DNA of 64,000 nt from Enchytraeus crypticus (lineage: Eukaryota > Annelida > Clitellata > Enchytraeida > Enchytraeidae). Shown here one piece after another: positions 1-11,485 of this stretch; the first letter of the stretch is position 1; each line of letters opens with the position of its first letter. The stretch covers positions 1,016,001-1,080,000 of the forward strand of contig CAJHZI010000513.1 of NCBI GenBank assembly GCA_905160935.1, given 5' to 3'. The position numbers and the translations under genes were made by a program. A model generated the notes under the pieces. That model saw only the letters and a list, made by a program, of their open reading frames with translations. It searched no databases and had not been told where the DNA came from.

Positions 1-2430
1 AGCAGCTGTTGCATAAGAAGTGATTTTGACGCAGTCTGAATTGGAAGGGCTTGGAACATTGGCAGAGAGACTTTGGAGACTTTGAACATTGGCATCTTCA
101 CTTTTGAACGGTTCTTTGATACTCATATTACACTCGCTACCTATTCTAAGCCTGATTTACTGTCCCCGTATAAGTGCCTTTTCTATTATTTTTAACTGTC
201 ATTCCCAACTTTTAACTATGAAAAGCCAGAAGTTTGTTGAAATGCTGTTTATCCCTCCCAACAGTATTTACGTATTCGATTTGCATCTGGATCCAACTTT
301 GGCAGCTTAATAATTGTCCTGACTTTAAACTGAATTTATCTTTTAGTCTTTGGATAATTATTTTTTGATGTTGTAACCTAATGTATGCTTATAGCGGATG
401 AACGGTCAGGGATTTATAGGGACAGCCACTGTCCCTATAAATCCCTTATAATACTTATAATTGCCATCATAGGATATCGCTATATCCTTCCAATATTATT
501 TCCCCTCTTTAATAAATCATTATCATTCTTTACCACGAGGCTTCTCTTGAACACGCAGAGATGAAGTTGTTACTCAATGATGACCTCAATATTTGACAAT
601 AACCATCTGTTTGATCCAGAGTCTATTAATTAAATAACTATTAATTAAATTGATGCAATTTCACCTATTAGTTTTCCCATTCCTTCTGTTCTAGTTATAG
701 CTATAGTTTAATTGTAACTGATGATATTGTTTAGTATAATTATTTCTCCTCTGTGTGCCATTAAATTAACTATGCCATCAATTTTATTCGTTGGTCTACG
801 CTGGTAGCATTCGAGTGAGGTGTACGACAGAGCTAGCAGAGGCAGGAGCCTAAATCCAGTGCTCTATGGCGGTCACGAGGGAAGAAACTGCCGTTAATTT
901 AACTGCTTTAGCTTTTGTTAGCTTTTTTATCGCCATCAGCAACTTCTACTCTCCCACCAACCCTCCTCTATTTAAAATTTTCTGGTATTGTGAATCCAAA
1001 CTAACTGATTCCTATTTCTAACTGTTTAATAAATTTCTCTCATTACTTTTTTTATTTTATTTTCACGTCACTTTTCTGCGTTTTAATAGATGTGCAAGGC
1101 AATTGTAGTAAATTTTTGAAACATATTTCCTGCATGGCCGTTGACATAAAATTATAATATATCATAACCCTTTTCTTTCTGTCTGATTTCGCACACAAAA
1201 ATTTCCGCACATCGAATGGACTTTCACTCGTTAACTGTTGCAAAATGCAATAAAATTTAATGATGGCGTCATTATAAACATTCTCTTCACCCCTACTCTT
1301 GTATGTCTGCGGATCAACTCTCATCGGTTATGTTAGTCGATCCCACAATTACGACAAAATTGAACAAATAGGATTAATATCATGAAATGACGACATTTAA
1401 AGGTTGACGACTATCATTTCTTCTTTGAATTGTACTTGGACGCTGAACAAAGAATAAATGAAATATATCACATCCGTTATGAGTTTTCGAGCACGCATAT
1501 TTCAGTAACCACTGTATGCTAAATCTCCTTCTAATATTGACTTTTTATTTGTATAAGAGAAGCCCACTCCTGCTTCATGCGATTATCACTTTCTCTTCCA
1601 TTTCCTTGTCATTCCATCTGCACAGAGATTCCCGCTGATCTCTTCCATGGAAGTCTATCCGTTCTTTCTTTAACCCATCCTTCAATTAAAGCGAACCATT
1701 CCAGTGGGGTTCTGAAGTGAGATGATGTTCTATGTATTAGTATTTTAATGTCATGACCTTGGCGATCGTGTGTAAAAGATGTCGGAATGTTAATCTTTTA
1801 CCTGCATAATTTTGCTTATCTTTGGCCAGGTTTCCATAAATTAGTGGAGAACTAAAATTTATGTAATCCATTTTATGATTTTTTTTAGTGTGGTTACATA
1901 AATTATAGAAATATAATGATTAACATGTGAGTCGACAGACGTGAAATTAGAAACAGATTTTGAACGAATATTTACAAATACCATATCCTCTCGTATAATT
2001 AGCTATTCAACAAGTTGTGTAACGTAAATAAGTAGACCATATTGCGGGTGCAAAGTGACAATATAGGGCCAAAGGCACTTGTATGTTCAGAAAAAATTTA
2101 ATGTTTAATTGACATATATATAATTATTCTACTTGGTATTATTCATGTACATGTAAAATTTACTTTTGAACAAAGGCGTTGTATTAATTTCATTAATTAA
2201 AAATGCACTGAATGCTACACGCTGCAGAATTTACACGTATAAATTAATTACCCATTTTTCAGCTAATATTCTTATTACACAGCGGACAAAAGAAAGTTGC
2301 ATTGTTTCATTAATTGTATTACTTGTGTCATTTGTTATTATTGCAATTTTACTACTCAATAGTTCTTCTCTCTCAATATTTTGCTCTATATATATCCGAT
2401 TTATCTCTCTAAAATCTAACTGCAAGTCCC
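1..2430. other. Intergenic, no supported gene
   Basis: AT-rich sequence with only short reading frames lacking domain features. A degenerate piece resembling SINE family A may lie near 820-925 (box-like and GACGTTAA-like traces). I see nothing else. Confidence 0.6.
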
Positions 2431-2431
2431 T

Positions 2432-2484
<53 letters not shown>

Positions 2485-3604
2485 CTAGCCCTGCTTTCTA
2501 GTGTCCACATTCCTCTTTGTAGATTTCTTCTGCTCTTTAGTTTAACTCTTACTCAAATGTCTTCCTGTATGATTAACTTCGTTACGGAGTGGTTCTTCAT
2601 TATCTGTATCATTTCTTACATTCACTGCCACACTGAGTTTATCAATAACGAGAAATCGTCTCCATGTAGCTCAGATTAATGCAGCTAATTACTTAAATCT
2701 ACCAATAATTATCTACGATGTGAATCGAGAATAAATTTTACCCTTTCTCTCGATATACATGCACAGTAATATATACATAAGAATCTAACTGACTCTATAA
2801 ACAGGCTACTGCCACGATACAATTATTGATAATATATTAAGTTGGATAAAAATCGCTACCATCAGTGATATAATTATTATCGGTGATATCACTACTATCA
2901 GTGACATCAGTGACATGTCTTGTATCAGTGATATTATTACTATCAGTCATATCATTACTGTCAATGATACCAGTGATGCCACTTGTATCAGTGACATCAC
3001 TAGTATCAGTGATATCACTACTATCAGTGATATCAGTAGTAGTGGTATCACTGATAGTAGTGATATCAGTCTGATGTTACGTTCCTTAAGGAGTACTTCA
3101 TCAGTGAAAAAGTTAGTCAATTGATTAGAGGCTGTACCTCATTCACACTTTATTATATACTATAGCGTGTAAGAATATCTTCTGAGGATCCTGTTGCCTT
3201 CCTCATTTCTTGGTTATTCGTCTCTTATACGGATACGGGATACTCTATAATAAATTAATAAAGTAATTACTAAATAAGGTATTCATCATGGAATCTCCAG
3301 ATGCTGACATTAACAGAGACATGCTTAACCCGGCAAGAATCAATCAATCAATCCATTAAAAAGTACGTTTATAAAGCGCCGCTCTATGCTAAGCTTCACA
3401 TTAGCGCTGATACATGCATAAAGCATGCGTAAAACATTTTCATAAAGTCTCGGGTTAAACTCCGTACATGTATCTTGACACAAGCTTTGTTGACTAATTC
3501 ATTCTAATTTTCATCGCATTAAATAATAACGTTTTCGTTGAATCATTTTAATTTAATTCTTGCTGCAATTAAACTGATCATTCTTGTTTTCCTTTTTCTT
3601 CCTT

Positions 3605-3644
<40 letters not shown>

Positions 3645-4210
3645 ATCATTCTCTCTCACTCTCACCCTCACTCTCTATCTCCTCTTTCTCTCTCTCTCTT
3701 ATGTCTAGGTATATCTTTGTCGCATGGTCTCAATCACAACCACGAATTTGAAGGAAAATATTTTTTTTTAATGTATAAAATTGACTAGTGTATTTTAAGA
3801 ATTGCGAATAAACAAACATACCTACACACTCACTCTCTCTTCCTCTCTCCCTCTCCCTCTCTCTCCCTCTCTTTCTCTCACTGAGGTGACAAATAACAGA
3901 GGTATAACAGTGACCGGCTGTTAACCTTATTCTAGTCTAAATCCCTCTCATTATACCCTCTAGTTGTTATACACCAACGCCACTATCTCTTTCTTTCTCT
4001 CTCTCTTCATTTCTCTCTTTCTTTCTCGTTCTCTCACTCGCTCCCTCTCTCTTTCTCTTTGAGGGACTCTTTTTCTGTCTATTTCAGGGACTTCTTCCTC
4101 TCGTCGAAGCTATTATTCTGCCTTGTTGTAAAATACACCATGATTTCTTTCTCTCTTTCTCTCTATCTATCTCTTTCTCTCCCTCTCTCCCTCTCTCTTT
4201 CTGTCTCTCG

Positions 4211-4241
<31 letters not shown>

Positions 4242-4250
4242 CACCTCTAC
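2431..4250. repeat. Pyrimidine microsatellites and an ATCAGTGAT repeat block
   Basis: (CT)n tracts lie near 2431-2481, 3600-3705, 3830-3885, 3985-4060 and 4145-4235. Between them, 2855-3075 is a degenerate tandem array of ATCAGTGATATCACT-like units, each nearly palindromic. No gene. Confidence 0.8.
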
Positions 4251-5007
4251 CCAGCTTTATCATCCTCCATCTTACTGCTATAATTTCCTCGCACGATCCT
4301 ACACCACTAGCGCCCATTACGTGTCACTTTCAAACTGACATTAATCTTAAGTTTATGTCTCAAGAAATAACCGCCATTGTATCGCCATCTCCTCGTCTTA
4401 ACGGCATCCCACAGCAAGTCCTTCGCTCTTTACATTAAATTACTAGGCCCCATCTCGGTAAGTCTGCTAGCGGATGTTTTATGCCTCTGGAATTTCTGCT
4501 GTCCGCCATATGACCGTACCCAACAAGGGATATCAGATGTATATAGTGTCAGTATCGCCTATAAAAGTCGCTAAACAATTCTACAAAGTCTTAATATTGT
4601 ATATAGTTAATGAGTTTAAACCTATTGGATTCCTTCGTCTTCACTCTCAACCTCTGCCAAATGCTAAATCACGTCAATTTAGCATCATCGATTCTATCCT
4701 TAAATTACTGAACCCAACCTCGTAAAATCTCACGTCTCTGACAATCCTTGGCGTAAAATTATAGCATCACATTCTAGGACCGCAACAGCGTGTCACCCTA
4801 AAGAGGGTTAAAAGAGCGTTGCCAATATTTAAAGACCTGGTGGTTCTTTGAACAATAATCAATATTTATATCCCCTGAATCTTCTCAAATCGGCCTATTC
4901 CTTCAATTTCATCCTTTAAAACATTAAGTTTCAGTCATAATTTGTTCTGCATATACTTTAATAAATCGAGTGGCTTGTATATAAATGTAATATTAAGATT
5001 TACAAAT

Positions 5008-5009
<2 letters not shown>

Positions 5010-5100
<91 letters not shown>
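5010..5100. repeat. Compound (TA)n(TG)n microsatellite
   Basis: A (TA)n tract of about 30 bases runs directly into a (GT)n tract of about 55 bases. Flanking sequence from 4250 to 6770 is AT-rich with a truncated SINE A copy at about 5350-5455 and no gene. Confidence 0.9.
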
Positions 5101-5102
<2 letters not shown>

Positions 5103-5349
5103 TATATATATATAAGAATTTATAAACATCAGGTTTAAGTTATATATATAATTTGTTCTACTTTAATTAATCATGTGTCTTAAATTAGTTAAGAGTAGTA
5201 ATATTATATATATATATACATGCATGTGTTAAATATCGTATGAAGTATTTAATATTGTATCTGTATGTATACGTAAATAATGCAGCTTAATATTAGATCC
5301 TATTGTATGTGCTCAATATTAAAATTTAATATAATATTGTAGCTTAATC

Positions 5350-5455
5350 TTAATCGCCACTGGCTGGAGCCAGTGCAAATCCTGGGTTCGCTCGTCAGTG
5401 GCATCGCTTTCGAGTGAGAAAACCGACGTTAACATTGGCTTTTATAGCTTTTTAA
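5350..5455 (+). mobile_element. SINE family A, truncated copy
   Basis: It contains the SINE A tail (CATCGCTTTCGAGTGAG, then GACGTTAACATT and TTTATAGCTTTTT). Part of the tRNA-like head is deleted. Confidence 0.65.
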
Positions 5456-6776
5456 ATATTTTCCCATGATCTGAATTCTGAAGACCTAGGACCTTGATTT
5501 GAACCAAAAAGACTTGGGATCATGATTTGAATCATAAAGACCTAGAACCATAATTTAAAGTTGGAATTTAAACCTTTAATACTTGTACGGGAAAGTATAG
5601 TATCTATCCTCATTCTGAACTTAATGGACTAGGCAGGCCCCTAATTTAGTAAAATGTAAAATTAATCCATATCTGAAATCGTAGCCTTCATTTCTAATTG
5701 CTGCAAATAGACTAAATACCTACGCACGATTAGTCTTGTGAGATCTTTAACTATATCCTCATTATGACAGAATTGTTTTGATATAAGACACTGAATGTTT
5801 GAGATTTCATTTTGCAGCAGTCTAAAACCAAATCGAATTTTGATTAAACAAATTCGATTAGCAACCGACATTTTCAAATCGGTTCCTGTGAAGTCAATCA
5901 GCTTTCATCTAAAGACAACCAACTAATCTGGATACTTTACCTAAGGGATGTTTTAAAATCATTGCCAAACTATTATCATCATCATTTTACCTTAAGACCC
6001 AGTTGAACTAGGGTCGAAATACGAATAGACCTTCTTTTGAAGTTCTTTTGAATTTGCAGACTATCTTTTTATCTAAACTCAACGTCTCGTTCTCTGCATC
6101 TGTTCTTAACTCTTATAACCGTTAACATTGGATCAAGACCCTATTTGAATAAAACTCTGAGATTTTGCGGGACTCCGGTATTTTTGCATGATTTATTATC
6201 ACACTATTTCTCTCAACAATACAAGAGTGATAACGACAGCCGAACAAAGGTACGACAGCGAACATAAAATCCTTTAGTGGATATTACGCGAGTCTTATCT
6301 TTTCTCTCTTTCCCGCTCATCCGATTTTACAAAGGTCATTGGTCTGCGTCAACATTCTTTAGGTCATTGAACACGTGCAAAAAACAATTATCTAGAGGTC
6401 TGCGTTTAAACTCTAAGCGAGCTTTACAAGGAGCACCAGCAATTACGACCCCAATAGGCTTAACGTTCGCTTCTTCATCCCAGGATGATACAAGAACTTG
6501 TATTACTAAAACTAACTGATGCACACATAATCAAAATATACCATGAATAGCAAATGTTAAGCCTAATCAGAGATCTCAGAATTTCATATAAACTGTTTGT
6601 CTAGATCTCAGGCTATGCTAAGAGCTCAAGCCTAGCATAGGCTAGCGACTACTTGTGTACCAGTACAACATGATGGTAAATATGATAACGTGGTTAACTC
6701 TGATTGAAGAGACCACAGGTTCAATCCCGCTGCACCGTCTGTATCTTCAAGTATGCGCTACAGAAGTCGTCAACCA

Positions 6777-7115
6777 CACTCACGCACACATACATGCACA
6801 CATATGTACTGTACACGTGAATCTACCAGCACACATGTACACACATGTACACAAAGATGTACACGAGGATACACGAGCACACATGTACACATATACACAC
6901 GTGGATACACACGCACACATGCACACACATGTACATATGGATACACACGCATATATATTCACACATGTACACATGGATACACACGCGCATACATGTACAC
7001 AAGAATACATTCACATGGATACACACGCACACATGTACATTGTATACATGTACACATGGATACACACGCACACATGCACACGCATGTACACATGGATACA
7101 CACGCACACATGTAC
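6777..7115. repeat. ACACATGTACACATGGATACACACGC-type minisatellite
   Basis: About 12 units of 24-30 bp with alternating purine-pyrimidine bias. Open frames in all phases here (Thr-His-rich) are repeat shadows. Confidence 0.85.
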
Positions 7116-7124
7116 AAAAAAGGT

Positions 7125-7350
7125 AAACACGCCTTATAGTGAAATGATCAACTATGTCGATATCTATCACTTTTTAACACCACATGTGTAATCCGTTAGG
7201 CAATTTAAGCCATTTTCCGTATAACCAGTCCAGTGAATGTCCGAGATTTGACTCTCAGATCAGCGCGGCCGGGATTCGAACCCACGAGGGTTCAATTCAC
7301 CTCAGGATCTGTAATTTAAAAGTTCCTGACGTTATCCATTGCGCTATTGA
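7125..7350 (-). mobile_element. SINE family B, near full-length copy
   Basis: tRNA-derived: on the minus strand it has TAGCG and GGTTCGAATCCCGGC (box B), then a conserved 3' half ending TTGATCATTTCACTATAA-like. It shares over 200 bp with copies at 21715, 29770 and 47102. Confidence 0.75.
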
Positions 7351-7496
7351 GACATACACACACGTACACACAAGTATACATGGATACACGCGCACATAGA
7401 TGGATTATAGGAGTGGATGATATGTAGTGGATCAGATTGAATATTGCTCTAACGGCAGCGCTTAGTTCTGTAGACTGTGACACGCTGATCACAGCA

Positions 7497-8098
7497 ATCA
7501 GTGATAGAACAGTAGTAGGGTACATACCACTGTACATATGTAGTGATAGAACAGTAGTAGGGTACATACCACTGTGCATATGTAGTGATAGAACAATAGT
7601 AGGGTACATACCACTGTGCATATGTAGTCATAGAACAGTAGTGGGTATATACCACTGTGCATATGTAGTGATAGAACAGTAGTAGGGTACATACCACTGC
7701 GCATATGTAGCGATAGAACAGTAGTGGGTACATACCACTGTTCATATGTAGTGATAGAACAGTAGTAGGGTATATACATATTCGATGTAGTGATAGAACA
7801 GTAGTAGGGTATAAACGTGTGCATATGTAGTGGCAGAGTGCAATGTATGTACAAACCATGTGTAGTGATGGACTTTGGACTGAATTTCTGGATTTTGGAA
7901 TTTGCACCGTTTTTGGACCTGCCTTTTGCTCGCCGGCTTGATTTTGTCTCAATAGTGCTCGATGTTGTCATTGATGACTGTAGCACTCTAATTGTTGTTG
8001 TTGTTGTTAGTGATAGAACAGAGGTAGTGTACAATGTGTGTACATATGCATATAGTATGTAGTGATAGAACATTGGTAGGGTATGTATATATACCATG
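7497..8098. repeat. 42-bp minisatellite (GATAGAACAGTAGTAGGGTA unit), interrupted
   Basis: Roughly eight units between 7497 and 7862, then two degenerate units at 8010-8098 after a retroposon insertion. The resulting reading frames are shadows. Confidence 0.85.
7870..8007 (+). mobile_element. Short retroposon family C, complete copy inside a minisatellite
   Basis: It starts GGACTTTGGACTGAATTTC, includes GTGCTCGATGTTGTCATTGA and ends in a (GTT)n tail. The flanking 7-bp target duplication is TAGTGAT (7863-7869 and 8008-8014). Related copies lie near 41680-41810, 46735-46885 and 59905-59975. Confidence 0.75.
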
Positions 8099-8099
8099 T

Positions 8100-8980
8100 C
8101 GATCTATGTCTGAATCTACCACTATTGACAAAATTAACTTTAAAAAATCTATTAATATTTTCGCTTATTTCTATTCTTAGAATTGTCTTAGATCAAAATG
8201 AAATAGTTCAAGGAATTGTTGAATTAGAACAACCGGCACCTTCAATTTACTTATTCATACATATACTGTAGTTGTATATTGAGTAGAGGAAGCAACTGAA
8301 AATCATCTAAAAGAGCAATTTCATGTATTAAAGAAACATTACTGCGTTGTTGAATATGGTATCTTATTCTCTATCAATCTGCCAAATTAACGTTAACTCT
8401 GAGCTTATTCATGAGCGAATAAATTAAAATAAAATAAAAATTTGCACAAAATATACTGGAATCTTATTTTTAGTCCTAAATTTCAATTATATATAGCTTT
8501 TATTTCATCACTCAGGTAGCAAGACAAGATATTAACTACAATGTAAACAAAGAAGTAAACACAAAAATAGCACTGAAAAAGATCGACGCAAGCATACACT
8601 CAATCAATCAACTAAAAATGAATAACTAAAAATTAATTAGCGTGAGTTAGTATAATCAAAACTAAGCAAAATTAGATCGTCATTGATGTCTTTCTAGAAA
8701 TGAAACGGACGTTAAATTTGGCTTTAGCTCATTTATCGTCGTATACTCACCATACTTAGGTCATAGAAAATCTATTACTAACGCAAGCTGTGATAGCTTA
8801 GCTGCAGTATTGTGTATGGTCACTCTATTGTAAAGCTTTGCTTTGCAGTCACATATTTACACAGTTTGTACACATGTAAAGGAATTAATTATAAACCAAG
8901 GGTTTTATTAACAAACTGTAGCGGCCTTTTAAGTTAGATCTACAGTTCTTAATTGCGATATGGATTAATAATAGTGAACA
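8100..8980. other. Intergenic, AT-rich, nothing recognised
   Basis: Upstream flank of the protocadherin gene. No clear core promoter could be assigned. Confidence 0.5.
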
Positions 8981-8984
8981 ATCA

Positions 8985-9127
8985 TCTTACTGCTGATCCA
9001 CATGAGTCCAAGCTTTCTCTGACAGCTGATCCACATGAGTCCAAGCTTTCTCTGACAGCTGATCCACATGAGTCCAAGCTTTCTCTGACAGCTGATCCAC
9101 ATGAGTCCAAGCTTTTTCTGACAGCTT
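8985..9127. repeat. 33-bp tandem repeat directly upstream of the protocadherin start
   Basis: Four near-identical units containing CTGATCCACATGAGTCCAAG. A degenerate fifth trace (GGATGAGTCCAAAG) continues to about 13 bases before the ATG. It is probably in the 5' leader or promoter. Confidence 0.85.
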
Positions 9128-9163
9128 GTGGAACCGGATGAGTCCAAAGCGGACCCATCACAA

Positions 9164-9597
9164 ATGACACTCAAGTACCTGCTTCTTCTATTCCTGGTGG
9201 CGTCTCAATCACAAGCATTACGTGACTTCGTGCCTGGAAAGAGTGACCTACATTACGCTGTGAGAGAAGAGCTACCTCGAGGCTCCGTGCTGGCTGACGT
9301 CGTCACTGACTCAGGTCTTTATCTGCTAGGAATCAGTGCCTTGGGCTCACTATCCTTCAAGTTCCTCAACTCTCAACCTTCTGCTCTGAGTGGGCAGCAA
9401 CAACAACAGCAGCAGCAGTTAGAGATTGACAGTAGGCGTGGTTTAATCAGAGTAGTCAGCCCGATAGATAGGGAGGAGCTGTGCGGAGCTCGTGCTGTGT
9501 GTAAGATCAGACTAGATGTTGCCGTTCAGCCCATGACCTACTTTCAGATCATCAAGGTCACCTTCGACATACTCGACGAAAATGATAACACACCGAG
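9164..9597 (+). CDS. Protocadherin exon 1: signal peptide and EC1
   Basis: The ATG at 9164 opens [18 protein letters not shown], a good signal peptide, so this start is preferred over the upstream in-frame GTG near 9128. EC1 follows with the protocadherin-type [12 protein letters not shown] opening, a Gln tract of about nine residues (CAA/CAG mixture, 9399-9419), the IDREELC signature and ends at DENDNTP. The donor is AG|GTTGGA, leaving phase 2. A 33-bp tandem repeat ends just upstream of the start codon. Confidence 0.9.
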
Positions 9598-10905
9598 GTT
9601 GGATTATCGTTTAGTATCGCTTATTTTTTTTTATCACAGAACAGATTATACAAACGATAGGAAAGTGCATGTAGTTAGACAAACATAACAATACAAAAGC
9701 GGCTACCATAAAAGAGCCATAGCTATGTTCGGTAATACTATAACTAGTAGCTATAGCAGAGTCTACTTGAGTCTGAAATGCAAAAAATTTCAATTACATT
9801 AGCAATTACAGTAAAACCGTTGGTAACCATACAATTGAATACTTTCAAATAAGGAAATGGCCAGACACTGGCAAGTGAAAAGTCTAAATTATGCCGTCGT
9901 TTGCCAACTGTATTGGAAGTTTTAGAAGTTTATATAAAAAGACATAATGACATTTTATTGATACAAAACATGAAAATTTAAAGAAACTTGTACATGAACC
10001 ACAATTATAAATCGATAAACTCTTGTCTTGCTGTGATAAATAGTAAAATAACATTCACTAATACATTCACCTACGTTGCTCAAGAATTCAGAGTCGTTCT
10101 CAATTAACATACAGTACAGCTAAATTTAGTTAATGTTAGCAATGTTGTCTCTCAATTTATTGCTAACTTTGTATTGCTTTCATGTTTTCTAAGATGTTTA
10201 CTTGTGTTTGGATTTGCTGTTGGTGTTGTAGGTGTTTAAGTGCGTCGAGTGTGTATTTATTTGTCTAAATTTTGCTTATAATATTTGTATAGGTATAATA
10301 ATAAATAATAAATAATAAATAAAATAAATAATAATAATAATAACCTCGGACAATTTCTATAGTGGTGTCATAGCCGGTCTTCGGTCTTCGAGACCGTTTT
10401 ACAGATTCCTGGAATAGATTGTCTGTTGGTGCTTGTGTATGTGTTTAGATTTGCTGTTGGTGAGAAGTACTTTGATATATCAGAATCAGCGCAGCCGGGT
10501 CTAACAATGCTCTTACCTGCAGCGTATGATCCTGACTCAAAACCCTACTCAATCCAATCATACAGGTATCAGTTATTGCATCATCATCATCATCATCATC
10601 ATCATCATTATCATCATCGTCATAATCATCATCATCATCATCATCATCATCACCTTCCCTTGAATCTCAGTTTAACTAGGGTCGGGATACGAACAGACTG
10701 TCTCAAATCCTCCCTGTCCTACATCATAGCATCGGTCAATCCCCTATTTGAGACTTTTCCATTCGTCATTCGTATCGGTCATTACATAATTAATTATAAT
10801 GCGGTTATTTTTTTTATAGTGAATTATCATCCAGGAATATATATATTTATATATATATATATAAAACTTCTAACACTTCATGACGTTGCTTCACAGTCTA
10901 AACTC

Positions 10906-10953
<48 letters not shown>

Positions 10954-10970
10954 GAGTATGTGTAATTGAA

Positions 10971-11012
<42 letters not shown>

Positions 11013-11021
11013 CTTTCAATT

Positions 11022-11077
<56 letters not shown>

Positions 11078-11086
11078 AATTGAAAG

Positions 11087-11132
<46 letters not shown>

Positions 11133-11139
11133 TTCAATT

Positions 11140-11203
<64 letters not shown>

Positions 11204-11346
11204 CTTTCAATTACACATACTTAGACCGTTAGGTAGTCTGTAGTCAAAGCTCGACCTGGATTTGATCCCGTAACCTCTGGATCAGTCACCTAAAACTTCA
11301 TGACGTTGCTTCACGGTCACCGCTTCACGGTGTGTGTAATTGAAAG

Positions 11347-11392
<46 letters not shown>

Positions 11393-11396
11393 TTCA

Positions 11397-11485
<89 letters not shown>

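Noticed and set aside
6655..7191. Thr-His-rich frame of 178 codons
   Set aside because: Repeat-driven; open in several phases and on both strands.
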